A stretch of DNA of 64,000 nucleotides from Halorarius halobius (GCF_024298865.1 NZ_CP101162.1:1-64000); one strand, 5' to 3'. Counted from the first letter of the stretch, positions 35,755 through 43,915 are shown. The notes: generated from the letters alone by a model not told the origin. Numbers and translations are program-made.

Positions 35755-36309
35755 AGTGCAATTTCCCAGGAATTTGTCTTATAGCTTGTGCGACGACCGG
35801 AGGATTATGTATTTAAACTAGGGTTGGGAGATAGGATGGCCGGTCCTCTGACCCCCTATAACCTGCCTGACTCCGGATTGGCGGCCAGTATGGCGGCCCT
35901 CCCTGCCGATGGACCGTCTACATCAACCGCCCTCGCATCTGCGGGATATGAAGACAAGTCCGTCGAACGGTTGACGCCTCTTAGAGGCGGCCAGAGTCAG
36001 TGTAGGCGAGGTCGCGGGTCCAGCCCCGACGGGAGCTACAACCGGGTGAGGTCCGACAACTAGGCGGCCCGGCCTTCCGGCCGGATATGAATGAACTTCA
36101 GCTGTGAAGTATTAACCAACACACCGCCAGCAATACGGGCGGGAGTTGGTTAACACGGAGAACGCTTGATTCAGGAACTATTCTCGGAAACGGGATACAA
36201 ACAGGGACTACTCGGGACTGTACCGGGATTGGAGGAGACCAAGTCGAGTTTCCTGAAACGCGGAAGCGACACGCCGCGGCTTATCGGGAACGTAGACAAT
36301 TAGTCGAGT
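35755..36309. other. Gene-free region with strong hairpins
   Basis: No convincing gene. An open frame at 35788-36063 (91 codons) has low-complexity, shadow-like composition and is not accepted, though it could be a relic. CCGGCC-TTCC-GGCCGG at 36069-36084 is a perfect 6-bp stem with a tetraloop. A larger imperfect dyad spans 36112-36154. The last 140 bp before the gene at 36310 contain no clear element apart from its presumed promoter. Confidence 0.5.
36112..36154. repeat. Nested inverted repeat (stem-loop or operator)
   Basis: TTAACCAAC (36112-36120) pairs with GTTGGTTAA (36145-36153). Inside it CCGCC pairs with GGCGG around a short loop, so 14 of the outer bases on each side can pair. It lies about 155 bp upstream of the three-gene polymerase operon. 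It may be a terminator, a regulator site or a structured RNA. Confidence 0.5.
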
Positions 36310-37254
36310 ATGGGAGAACACTCAACGTCGAACCGATTGGCGGTGGACCAGCCGACACGGGGCGCTGACCGCAATCGGTCCCTTGCTGACCAGGCCGATC
36401 CGGCTACGGACGAGATGTTGTTGCCGTCACTCGGCGACGGCATCACGCTGCTCGACGTCGAGAGAGGCCGCGGCGTCCCGATCCTGCAGTCGCTCGTGCT
36501 CGACCATCTCCTCCTACACGACGGGCCCGCCTTCTGGGTCGACGCAAACGGCCACGCGACGACGACGACACTCGCCCAGATTGCGCCCAGTCAACGGTTA
36601 CTCGATCGAATCCACGTCGCACGCGGATTTACCGCTTACCAGCACTACGGCGCCGTCTGTGATCTCCCGTCAGCGGTGAATAAGGTAATCCAGACGTCCA
36701 CCGCCGACGCCGGGGCGGCCGGCCGACAAGCACTAAGTCCCGACGAAGACACGTCGTCCCACACGCCCGCCCTCATCGTCGCCCCGGCCGTCGACGCCCA
36801 GTACTGCGCCGACGATACCCTTGGCGAGACCCACGCGAAAACCCTCCAGGCCCGCACTCTTGCCCGGTTAGCAACCTACGCCGAGGGATACGACATCCCG
36901 GTGCTCGTTACGCGAAACGAACGAAACGAGTTCACCGAGCCAGTCGCGACGGTCGCCGACCACAACCTCGAGTGCGAGCAAACCCGGATGGGGCCACGGG
37001 TCGTCGGCGAGGACTTCGAGACGCTGGTCTATCCCGTCGACGACGGCGCGTACTACCAGACGACGTTCGCGTACTGGCGGCAGCTGCTCGCGGCACGCGC
37101 CACGCAGGTCGGCGTGGAGCCGACGACGCCGGCGCCGTCGACGCCGACCCCGGAGGGCGTCGGGACGGGCGTCACAGCTGACGGTGAGACGGTGGCGGCC
37201 ACCGCGGATCCCCTGCTCGATGCGTGGACCGCTACCGGGACAGGAGGCCGATAG
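36310..37254 (+). CDS. RecA/RadA-like protein without P-loop (ImuA-like)
   Basis: A 314-residue protein whose order of segments follows the RecA/RadA core. ITLLDVERGRGVPILQSLVL stands where the P-loop should be. PAFWVDANGHATTT follows at the Walker-B-preceding strand, then LLDRIHVARGFTAYQHYGAV. ALIVAPAVDAQYC and TYAEGYDIPVLVTRNERNEF match RadA's late strands. The glycine-lysine of Walker A is gone, so ATP binding is doubtful. It is the first gene of an operon with a small helical protein and a PolB2-like polymerase. That order resembles the PolB2-associated operons of other archaea and bacterial ImuA-ImuB, suggesting a mutasome-like role. Confidence 0.6.
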   Translation: MGEHSTSNRLAVDQPTRGADRNRSLADQADPATDEMLLPSLGDGITLLDVERGRGVPILQSLVLDHLLLHDGPAFWVDANGHATTTTLAQIAPSQRLLDRIHVARGFTAYQHYGAVCDLPSAVNKVIQTSTADAGAAGRQALSPDEDTSSHTPALIVAPAVDAQYCADDTLGETHAKTLQARTLARLATYAEGYDIPVLVTRNERNEFTEPVATVADHNLECEQTRMGPRVVGEDFETLVYPVDDGAYYQTTFAYWRQLLAARATQVGVEPTTPAPSTPTPEGVGTGVTADGETVAATADPLLDAWTATGTGGR

Positions 37255-37256
37255 CG

Positions 37257-37562
37257 ATGGGGCGTACGAACCCAACCTACCGTGATGCACTGCGGGCCAT
37301 CGAAGAACGCTGGGCGGAGTTCCGCCGAGCACTGCGGCGTCGCGACCAGCCCCGGTTCGACCGGCTGGTCGAGTACGCCCGCGAGCACGCCGACGCGAGC
37401 GGGCTGTTGAACCACCAGAATCCGCTGCTGCCGGCGCTGTTCAGCATCGATCTCGAACAGGAGGCCCGACTCGACGACCACGAGGAACGCCTCGAGGAGC
37501 TCGAAGCCGCGGTCGCAACAAGCGATGACCAGGAGGCCGCTCCATCGGACTCGGACTCGTGA
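37257..37562 (+). CDS. Small helical protein of the polymerase operon
   Basis: A 101-residue charged protein: a helical part (YRDALRAIEERWAEFRRALR), a middle EHADASGLLNHQNPLLPALF and an acidic C-terminus with a coiled-coil-like heptad LDDHEERLEELEAAV. ATG at 37257 is chosen; it lies 2 nt after the preceding stop. The stop overlaps the polymerase start by 4 nt, so expression is coupled. It is probably an adaptor between the RecA-like protein and the polymerase; this is inferred from operon position only. Confidence 0.65.
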   Translation: MGRTNPTYRDALRAIEERWAEFRRALRRRDQPRFDRLVEYAREHADASGLLNHQNPLLPALFSIDLEQEARLDDHEERLEELEAAVATSDDQEAAPSDSDS

Positions 37563-39730
37563 CGATGCCGTTCAGTATCGACTTCCTTGACGACGGCCGC
37601 GTCCTGGAGTGGGAGGTAACCGCCGACGGTGCCGTCGCAACAGAACGGGATAACTACACACCGCGATTCTACGTCGCCCCTCGGGACCCAGCGTCCGACC
37701 TCGACCTCACGACGCTCCAGTCGGTGTACGACCAGCACCCGGATGTCGTCGCGACCGAGACGGTTGCGCGACGGCCCGGCTTTCGACGGGACGAGGAGGG
37801 TGTCCTCGCCGTCGACGTCGCCCACATCGACAGGGTAACCCCACTCGCCCGGCAGGCGCGCCAGCTGTCGGACTATCCGGTTGGTGATCTCGCCTGTTTC
37901 AACGTGGACTTCACGCGGGAGTTCCGGTACTGCCTGGAGACCGGCGTCGATCCGACGCCGGCGAGCGAGCTGTCGACGCTCCGGCTCAGCGTCCCGGTGC
38001 CCGAAACGAGCAACGACGTCTATGGGGAACTGTCCGTCGCCGACGACACCGTCACTGGCTCGCCGACGGATCTCCTGACCGCCGTGCAGGCAGCGCTCGA
38101 CGCACACGATCCGGATATCCTGGTCTGCTCGACGAGCGAGATCGTCCCGACCCTGTACGAGATGGCAACGGACGCCGGCGTCGACGACTTCTCGCTGAGT
38201 CGGTGGCCGGACGTCGACTACCAGCAGCTCGCGAGTCGGTCGACGTACTCAAGCTACGGCCGCGTCGGTCACTCCCCGGCGCGGTACAACGCGCCCGGCC
38301 GGGCGATCATCGACGAGTCGAACACGTTCTTCTACGGGGAGACGAACCTTGACGGCGTCCTCGACCTCGTGTCGCGCTCGAAAAAGCCCGTCCAGGAGCT
38401 TGCGTGGGCGTCGATCGGGAACGTCCTCACGGCGATCCAGATCTGTGAGGCCCACGACCGCGGCGTCCTCGTCCCGTGGAACTCCTGGCGCCACGAGTTC
38501 TACAAGCCGATGGGGACGCTCCACGACGCCGACCGCGGCGGCTTCATCTTCGCGCCCGAGATCGGCCTCCACGAGAACGTCCACGAACTCGACTTCTCCT
38601 CGTTGTATCCGAACATCATCTGTACCCGGAACGTCTCGCCAGACGTCATCCGGTGTGACTGCCACAGCGACCGCGACGACGTCCCCGGGCTCGGATACTC
38701 GATCTGCGACGAGCGGGGCTACCTCGTCCACGTGCTACAGCCGATCATCGACGCTCGCGACGAGATCAAGGCGGCCATCCGTCGCGAGAACCAGCGGGAC
38801 GATCCCGACGAGGACCGACTCGCGGAACTCGAGGGGCGGTCGGGAGCGCTGAAGTGGATCTTGGTCGCCTGCTTCGGCTATCAGGGCTTTGCGAATAGCA
38901 AGTATGGGAGAATCGAGTGCCACGAATCGATCAACGTGTTCGCTCGCGAGATACTGCTGACGGCGAAACAGCGGCTGGAAGCCGGCGGCTGGCGCGTCGT
39001 TCATGGCATCGTCGACTCCATCTGGGTGACCCCGGACCCCGACGTCGACGACGATACCCGCGAGGACCTCAAGACGCTCGCGACGGAGATCACGGAACGC
39101 GTCGAGATTCGGCTCGAACACGAATCCCACTACGACTGGGTGGCGTTCGTGCCGCAGCGCGAGAGCGACGCCGGCGCGTTGACGAAGTACTTCGGGAAGG
39201 TCGCCGGCGACGACGACTTCAAGATCAGAGGGATCGAAGCCCGGCAGCGTTCGACCCCACCGTTCATCGAGGATGTCCAGCGGGACTGTCTCGACCGGCT
39301 CGATGCCACGCAGTCACCGGACGCGGTGCTCGGACGTCTCGAACGAGCAATCGACGAACTGCAAGCGGGCAACGTAGCAGTGGAGCGGCTCGTCGAGCGG
39401 AATCGTGTCTCCAAGCCACTGGAAGGCTACTCACAGAATACCCAGAACGTGGCGGCCCTGAAACGGGCTCGCGAGCAGGATCTGGCAGTCCATCCGGGCC
39501 AGGATATCGAGTACGTGGTCGTTGACGACGAGAAAACCTCGCGAGACCGTGTCGCTCTCGCTCACGAGAGCATCAAGGCGTACGATCAGTCATATTACGA
39601 GACCCAACTGGTTCGGGCTATCGAGAGCATCCTCTCACCCCTAGGCTGGAATCGTACAAACATCAGACGGAAACTCGATGGGACGAGAGAGGTAGACCTA
39701 GATATGTTTAGAGCGCTCGAACAAGAGTAG
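37559..39730 (+). CDS. Family B DNA polymerase, PolB2-like with altered motif C
   Basis: A 723-residue family B polymerase (GTG at 37559, ATG at 37565 equally possible). Motif A is DFSSLYPNIICTRN near residue 345; motif B region is GALKWILVACFGYQGFANSK; motif C reads HGIVDSIWV near residue 484, where active PolB enzymes have YGDTDS, so the first of the two catalytic Asp is replaced. The exonuclease motif I (DIET) is also not visible. These losses and the length (about 720 versus 850-900) fit the PolB2 group, thought to act in damage tolerance. The C-terminal region (NTQNVAALKRAREQ) looks complete. It is the last gene of the operon at 36310. Confidence 0.8.
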   Translation: MTMPFSIDFLDDGRVLEWEVTADGAVATERDNYTPRFYVAPRDPASDLDLTTLQSVYDQHPDVVATETVARRPGFRRDEEGVLAVDVAHIDRVTPLARQARQLSDYPVGDLACFNVDFTREFRYCLETGVDPTPASELSTLRLSVPVPETSNDVYGELSVADDTVTGSPTDLLTAVQAALDAHDPDILVCSTSEIVPTLYEMATDAGVDDFSLSRWPDVDYQQLASRSTYSSYGRVGHSPARYNAPGRAIIDESNTFFYGETNLDGVLDLVSRSKKPVQELAWASIGNVLTAIQICEAHDRGVLVPWNSWRHEFYKPMGTLHDADRGGFIFAPEIGLHENVHELDFSSLYPNIICTRNVSPDVIRCDCHSDRDDVPGLGYSICDERGYLVHVLQPIIDARDEIKAAIRRENQRDDPDEDRLAELEGRSGALKWILVACFGYQGFANSKYGRIECHESINVFAREILLTAKQRLEAGGWRVVHGIVDSIWVTPDPDVDDDTREDLKTLATEITERVEIRLEHESHYDWVAFVPQRESDAGALTKYFGKVAGDDDFKIRGIEARQRSTPPFIEDVQRDCLDRLDATQSPDAVLGRLERAIDELQAGNVAVERLVERNRVSKPLEGYSQNTQNVAALKRAREQDLAVHPGQDIEYVVVDDEKTSRDRVALAHESIKAYDQSYYETQLVRAIESILSPLGWNRTNIRRKLDGTREVDLDMFRALEQE

Positions 39731-39781
39731 CCAATCATTCAATTTCTCCTGATTGTAAGACCTAATGGCAAGACGGCAGTA

Positions 39782-39805
39782 TTACACATCGATGACGGGG
39801 GGTGT
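39782..39805 (+). repeat. ORB-like origin repeat 1
   Basis: Reads TTACACATCGATGACGGGGG plus GTGT. The full form of the repeat, oriented on the plus strand, upstream of the Orc1/Cdc6 gene at 40115. A palindromic ATCGAT core followed by a G run is the style of haloarchaeal origin-recognition boxes. Confidence 0.8.
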
Positions 39806-39818
39806 AGCCAAACACCGT

Positions 39819-39840
39819 TTACACTTCGATGACGGGGCGT
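39819..39840 (+). repeat. ORB-like origin repeat 2 (variant)
   Basis: TTACACTTCGATGACGGGGC with ACACTT for ACACAT and a shorter G run; plus orientation, 13 nt after repeat 1. Confidence 0.75.
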
Positions 39841-39852
39841 CAGACGGACGGC

Positions 39853-39876
39853 TTACACATCGATGACGGGGGGTGT
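39853..39876 (+). repeat. ORB-like origin repeat 3
   Basis: Identical in its core to repeat 1 and in the same orientation, 12 nt after repeat 2; the three form a tight cluster. Confidence 0.8.
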
Positions 39877-39941
39877 ACTGACAGGTTAGTGAAAGTCAAG
39901 AGCAAATCGAAACGATTCGTTCTCTGAGTTGCGAAAACGGG

Positions 39942-39965
39942 TTACACATCGACGACGGGGGGTCT
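39942..39965 (+). repeat. ORB-like origin repeat 4
   Basis: TTACACATCGACGACGGGGG, with one substitution in the ATCGAT core; plus orientation. A further degenerate copy (ACATCGACGGTGGTG) lies at about 40067-40081. Confidence 0.75.
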
Positions 39966-40114
39966 CGGATGACGAGGCGGCTGAATAGTACTTCGTCGTC
40001 GGTTTAGAGACGGTAAGACCGGAGACGTTGAATGTGAGGAATAGACTCTTCGTATCGGCAGGATAGACATCGACGGTGGTGAATCTTTTTATGCCTTCAG
40101 AATGCAGCAAGCGT

Positions 40115-41578
40115 ATGGCCGGTAGCGATCAGGGTGGGACGGATCAATCTACCCTTAGAGAAGAAGAAGCACGTTCTCAGGCGGCAGACACTGAAACCGA
40201 CGCCGCCGAAGCGGATGCCGCCGCTAACTCCGCTTCAACGCGCGATGAAGTAGATTCAGCGGAGAACGCGCAACGTTCTATCCGCGATATGCTCGATGAG
40301 GAGGGTGGTGCATCAGTTTTCGACAACAGAGATCTCGTCGAGCCGGATACGATCATCGACGAGGAACGGATTGTTGGTCGCGATGACCAGCTCGAGTCCG
40401 TTGTCTCGTTCCTAAAACCCACCCTGCAGGGGAATCGGCCGCCGAACATGTTGCTGTATGGTCCAGCAGGCACGGGAAAATCACTCATCGTCGGAGCTGT
40501 TACGGAGCAAATCATCGAACTCTGTAAGTCGAAGGGAGAGCGCTTCGGCGTCGTCTCGATCAATTGCCAACCGATCAATACGCTCGACCAAGCGGTCTAC
40601 GAACTCGTTCAAACCGTCGCGAAGAACGTGGGCGCAGAGGTCGGCGTTCCTGAGACGGGAGTGTCGACCAAACGCAAGTATCGTCGTCTGTACGAACTCA
40701 TCAACGAGAATTATGACTCGGTCATTTTCATCCTCGACGAGATCGACCTCCTAGTCGGACGGCGCGCAAATGACGAGCCGGCCTACTCGAAACTTCTCTA
40801 CCAGCTCTCCCGTGCGAGCAATACTAACGAAATCGAGGGGCGTGTCTCAGTTGCGGCGTTGACGAACGATCCGAAGTTCATGGAGAACATCGACGGGCGT
40901 GCAGAGAGTTCATTCAATCCTCGAGACGTCTACTTCCCCGATTACGACGCCAACCAGTTGCGCCAGATCCTCAAAAATCGGCGAGACGCCTTCCGGCCAG
41001 ATGCACTCGAAGACGACGTGATTCCACTGGTGGCGGCATTCGCAGCGCAAAGCCACGGTGATGCTCGGAAGGCCATTGATCTGTTCCGCGGTGCTGGTGA
41101 TCTCGCTGACGAACGCGGGGATGAAGAAGTTCGCGAGGAACACGTCCGTGAATCGCAGGAGGAGATCGACAAGGACCGATCACTGAAACTCGTCGAGGGG
41201 TTAACGACCCAGAAGAAGATATCCCTGTATGCGACAGCAGCGGTCGCCCGGCACTCCAGGCGGTCGGGAAGTTCAGTTCCGAGTCCAGTCGGGTTCAAAG
41301 TCTATCAGTGGGTCACGGACGAACTCGATGCCGATCAAATGACTCGAGAAACCTACGTCAAGTACGTGAAAGAGCTCTCCACGTATGGATTGATCTCGAC
41401 GTCGAGGAAGAGCCGAGGACGTGGTGGTGGGATGTACATGGAGTTCACGTTCACGGGTGATCCAACAGCGATTATGGATCGGATCGTCGAGGACACAAGG
41501 CTGGAAACGGTCGGTGACCAGGAAGAACTCCTTCAGTCGGTTGTCAATGCTCAATTGAACGAATTCCACGAGAAGTAA
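40115..41578 (+). CDS. Orc1/Cdc6-family replication initiator (second copy)
   Basis: A 487-residue initiator. An acidic N-terminal extension (about 70 residues rich in Ala, Asp and Glu) precedes the AAA+ domain, with Walker A YGPAGTGKSL near residue 115, Walker B IFILDEIDLLVGRR near 206 and ARKAIDLFRGAGDL as sensor-2. A C-terminal winged helix binds DNA. Start at 40115 is set by the TATA-like element about 28 nt upstream. Plus-strand repeats lie before it and minus-strand ones after it, so this gene and its repeats form a self-contained origin-initiator unit, probably the replicator of the molecule. Confidence 0.9.
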   Translation: MAGSDQGGTDQSTLREEEARSQAADTETDAAEADAAANSASTRDEVDSAENAQRSIRDMLDEEGGASVFDNRDLVEPDTIIDEERIVGRDDQLESVVSFLKPTLQGNRPPNMLLYGPAGTGKSLIVGAVTEQIIELCKSKGERFGVVSINCQPINTLDQAVYELVQTVAKNVGAEVGVPETGVSTKRKYRRLYELINENYDSVIFILDEIDLLVGRRANDEPAYSKLLYQLSRASNTNEIEGRVSVAALTNDPKFMENIDGRAESSFNPRDVYFPDYDANQLRQILKNRRDAFRPDALEDDVIPLVAAFAAQSHGDARKAIDLFRGAGDLADERGDEEVREEHVRESQEEIDKDRSLKLVEGLTTQKKISLYATAAVARHSRRSGSSVPSPVGFKVYQWVTDELDADQMTRETYVKYVKELSTYGLISTSRKSRGRGGGMYMEFTFTGDPTAIMDRIVEDTRLETVGDQEELLQSVVNAQLNEFHEK

Positions 41579-41618
41579 GAGCCATCTCCAACGTCGTGAC
41601 GGTGTTTCTATGGATACA

Positions 41619-41642
41619 ACACTCCCCGTCATCGATGTGTAA
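41619..41642 (-). repeat. ORB-like origin repeat 5
   Basis: Reverse complement reads TTACACATCGATGACGGGGA; minus orientation, 40 nt after the Orc1/Cdc6 stop. Confidence 0.78.
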
Positions 41643-41660
41643 TCGGTTATTTTCCCGGGG

Positions 41661-41676
41661 TTACACGTCGATAGCG
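41661..41676 (+). repeat. ORB-like half site
   Basis: TTACACGTCGATAGCG, keeping only the TTACAC..TCGAT half and lacking the G run; plus orientation, 18 nt from repeat 5 in tail-to-tail arrangement. Confidence 0.45.
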
Positions 41677-41768
41677 CTCGAATCACGACAGGGCCCATCA
41701 AACTGGACGAGATTGTTCTCGAGTGGTTGATCCACGGACGAGCTTCGATCATGGGTAGGACGTGAACC

Positions 41769-41793
41769 CCCTCCCCCCGCCATCGAAGTGTAA
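41769..41793 (-). repeat. ORB-like origin repeat 6
   Basis: Reverse complement reads TTACACTTCGATGGCGGGGG; minus orientation, with the ACACTT variant of repeat 2. Confidence 0.72.
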
Positions 41794-42130
41794 ATCCTCA
41801 CCAGAGGGAGGGTACAGAGGACGAGGAGCAAAACGCGAATCGGCCAGAGAAGTCACGAGAGCCGCGGTCTCACGGGAAAGAGGCACTAGAACAAACACGA
41901 CGAGGAAGCTGTTCCCCGCTCGGTACGTCGGAGTTCCACTCCTCCGAACCTTCGCGGTAAGCGCTATTGCGGTTACGGTACTGATGGGTGGCACATAAAA
42001 CTTCGTCAGACTAGTGACAGTCGTGGAATATGTGGTGATTCTCCTGTCTCGGCGTCTCTTCGTCCTGTTCGTGGCGCTTCCGGCCTCTTTCGGCTGTTCT
42101 CGTCTCTGCCCCCCTCCCGCCCTCGAGAGT

Positions 42131-42154
42131 TTACACATCGATGACGGGGGGGGA
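42131..42154 (+). repeat. ORB-like origin repeat 7
   Basis: TTACACATCGATGACGGGGG with an extended run of eight G; plus orientation. Confidence 0.78.
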
Positions 42155-42213
42155 GGGTTCCGAGTAATCGGCAAGGGATCGTGTCCGCCCCTTTCGTGAT
42201 CGCTCGCTACTCT

Positions 42214-42281
42214 CGTGGATTCACGGGGACGATATACTCGTTCTTCCAGGAATCGCCCTCCCGCCACATCTTGTGCTTCAT
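42214..42281 (-). pseudogene. 3'-end duplicate of the gene at 43283
   Basis: On the minus strand the stretch encodes KMWREGDSWKNEYIVPVNPRE and a stop. This matches the C-terminal 18 residues of the protein at 43283-43672 (QWREGDSWKNEYIAPVNPRE) nearly exactly, and the DNA aligns over about 60 bp. It is a truncated copy of that gene's end. The HNH endonuclease gene lies between the copy and the intact gene, so they flank it as imperfect direct repeats. Confidence 0.7.
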
Positions 42282-42307
42282 ATCACATACCGCTCTAACC
42301 GACCCAG

Positions 42308-43279
42308 ATGGGGATCGATCATACCGACACTCGTGAGGTCACAACTTCGACGCGGTGTCCTGTCGATAGCTGCGATGAGGTCTTCGACACGAAGCACGGT
42401 GCCCGTATCCACTTCCGGTACCATCCTGATGACGAGAAACAAGAAGCGCTACTCGCCGGAATCCGTGAGCTGAACGACGATCTCGGTCGACCTTCGACAG
42501 CTGGCGAGATGGATGCTCTCGGAAGATTTAGCGTTTCGACGTATCAGAACTACTTCTCGAGGTGGACCGAAGCTGTTCAGTCAGCGGGGCTGAATCCTCA
42601 TCGTCGACGTGACCTCACGGATGCTGAACTGATTTCTGAACTTCATCGACTCCGTGACGACCTCAAACGCACGCCAAGAGCGAGCGATATGCTCGAGGAG
42701 GGACAGTATGCTGTCAGTAGTTACGTCAATCGATTTGGGAGCTGGAACCGTACCCTTGAGACCGCTGGGTACGACCCAAATCTTGTCTACAGTGCTGACC
42801 GCGTCGATCTGCTGAATGAACTCGGTCGCCTCTACCGAGAACTACGACGAGTCCCCTCCAAGTCTCATATGGCCGAGTTGGGACAGTTCGCGACACGTAC
42901 ATACCAGTCGGAGTTCGGGTCGTGGAACGAGGCGATCAGGGCTGCCGGGATGGAGCCGAATCAGACGTTCGGTGAGTCATGGAACTACCACTACGGCCCC
43001 AACTGGTCGAACCGTCGTGAGGAAACGATCGAGCGCGACGATTCAGCTTGTCGTATCTGCGGGTGCCCTCGTGAGATGGCGACGCAGGATTTGAACGTCC
43101 ACCACATCCATCCTGCGAGGGGATTTGTCTCTGGAGACGACGTCGATTACACCGCCATGAACGAGTTATCGAATCTCATCACTCTTTGTAGTGGATGCCA
43201 TCAGCGCTTCGAGGGACTTTGGACAGAGTGTTCTCCCGTGGAATTCGCGCGACGTGCCCGGGAAGCGGGAACCAGGTAG
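42308..43279 (+). CDS. HNH endonuclease with homing-endonuclease-type repeats
   Basis: A 323-residue nuclease. A C2H2-type finger comes first (CPVDSCDEVF, then HGARIHFRYH). Three homing-endonuclease-associated repeats follow, each about 55 residues and recognisable by LGRxPS/KRTPR/RRVPS and the F.SWxxAxxxAG pattern (RWTEAVQSAGL, SWNRTLETAGY, SWNEAIRAAGM), which bind DNA. The C-terminal HNH domain has CRICGCPREM, LNVHHIHPARG and ITLCSGCHQRFEG. Such proteins are usually mobile endonucleases that insert by cutting an unoccupied site. The duplication flanking it suggests it arrived that way; no intron or intein is seen. Confidence 0.85.
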   Translation: MGIDHTDTREVTTSTRCPVDSCDEVFDTKHGARIHFRYHPDDEKQEALLAGIRELNDDLGRPSTAGEMDALGRFSVSTYQNYFSRWTEAVQSAGLNPHRRRDLTDAELISELHRLRDDLKRTPRASDMLEEGQYAVSSYVNRFGSWNRTLETAGYDPNLVYSADRVDLLNELGRLYRELRRVPSKSHMAELGQFATRTYQSEFGSWNEAIRAAGMEPNQTFGESWNYHYGPNWSNRREETIERDDSACRICGCPREMATQDLNVHHIHPARGFVSGDDVDYTAMNELSNLITLCSGCHQRFEGLWTECSPVEFARRAREAGTR

Positions 43280-43282
43280 AAA

Positions 43283-43672
43283 TTACTCTCGCGGATTGAC
43301 TGGAGCGATGTATTCGTTCTTCCAGGAATCGCCCTCCCGCCACTGCCAGTAGTAGTACCGATAGGATTTCTCGCCTGTTTCCTTCGTGGTCTTCACCGTG
43401 ATGTACGCACCACTCGCCGGGACGTCTTCATAATCGTCTGGATCCGTCGAGATCTCGCGCTCGTCCAGCTCCTCGAGGTCCTCCTCATCGACCTCTTCCT
43501 CGGCTCGGCGACGCTCGAGTTCTTCTTGTCGCTGTCGACGTTTCCATTCCGCCAGATCAGCCGCGTACGTCGCGACTGCTTCCAGCCGTTCCGGGGATTG
43601 GTTCTCGAGTGGTTCGCGAAGATACTTCGGCAACTCTGGTGCTGGCGGTTTCTCCGGGACGTCCTCGGTCAT
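43283..43672 (-). CDS. Hypothetical protein (charged, DUF6788-like)
   Basis: A 129-residue protein. The N-terminal half is charged and helical (LAEWKRRQRQEELERRRAEE). The C-terminal half is beta-rich and aromatic (YITVKTTKETGEKSYRYYYW, then QWREGDSWKNEYIAPV), a pattern seen in small haloarchaeal proteins with a YYxWREG signature. I suspect the DUF6788 family but cannot confirm it. The start codon abuts the 44-bp inverted repeat at 43673-43716, whose spacer holds a TATA-like TAATATG at the right distance for a leaderless transcript, so the gene is probably controlled through that element. Confidence 0.65.
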   Translation of the reverse strand: MTEDVPEKPPAPELPKYLREPLENQSPERLEAVATYAADLAEWKRRQRQEELERRRAEEEVDEEDLEELDEREISTDPDDYEDVPASGAYITVKTTKETGEKSYRYYYWQWREGDSWKNEYIAPVNPRE

Positions 43673-43716
43673 AGTTACCCCACGAACGGCATATTACATC
43701 AATCTGTGGGGTAACT
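43673..43716. repeat. 11-22-11 inverted repeat, copy 1
   Basis: AGTTACCCCAC and GTGGGGTAACT, perfect 11-nt arms separated by 22 nt (33 bp centre to centre, about three DNA turns). It abuts the start codon of the minus-strand gene ending at 43283 and spans its core promoter, with a TATA-like TAATATG in the spacer on the minus strand. Confidence 0.85.
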
Positions 43717-43734
43717 TTGAGGTTTGACGATGCT

Positions 43735-43757
43735 CACCCCCCGTCATCGAAGTGTAA
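43735..43757 (-). repeat. ORB-like origin repeat 8
   Basis: Reverse complement reads TTACACTTCGATGACGGGGG; minus orientation, about 2.2 kb beyond the initiator gene and the last copy found. Confidence 0.75.
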
Positions 43758-43915
43758 GACGGCTCGATACGCCTTGTTACGGCTGAATATCCGATATTCG
43801 ATCTTCGACGACGTCGGACAGGATACTGATAGCTCCAGAAAACACTTCATCACTCCTCGTCGAACGGGACTGTTGGATCGACTGACGGGTAACGCTCGTC
43901 CGGAACGAGGATCGT

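Larger units (their letters stand above)
39731..40114. other. Probable replication origin, upstream ORB cluster
   Basis: A gene-free stretch of 384 bp between the polymerase and Orc1/Cdc6 genes that holds ORB-like repeats 1-4, all on the plus strand. Archaeal origins usually sit beside the gene of their own initiator, and the repeats flank this one on both sides. AT-rich parts between repeats 3 and 4 and before the gene could be the unwinding element. A TATA-like CTTTTTATG at about 40086 precedes the ATG at 40115 by about 28 nt. Confidence 0.75.
41579..42307. other. Gene-free region downstream of orc1/cdc6
   Basis: Holds repeats 5-7 and a half site; otherwise no gene was accepted. Two open frames (41762-41998 and 42014-42199, plus) and one on the minus strand (41749-42267) have basic, Pro/Arg-rich composition unlike haloarchaeal protein and overlap each other. 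The last 100 bp hold a relic of the gene at 43283. Confidence 0.6.

Noticed and set aside
35788..36063. 91-codon plus-strand frame as a gene
   Set aside because: Composition is not acidic, there is no recognisable domain or promoter logic; it may at most be a relic.
35940..36090. Structured RNA such as SRP or RNase P RNA
   Set aside because: There is a GC-rich hairpin and GACGGGAGC-like stretch, but the conserved SRP helix 8 loops and the RNase P signature were not found.
39782..42154. CRISPR-like array of short repeats
   Set aside because: Spacing is irregular, orientation is mixed and there are no cas genes; the repeats flank an Orc1/Cdc6 gene and fit origin boxes.
41749..42267. 172-codon minus-strand frame in the origin region
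   Set aside because: Basic and Pro-rich, overlaps three ORB-like repeats and the frames on the other strand.
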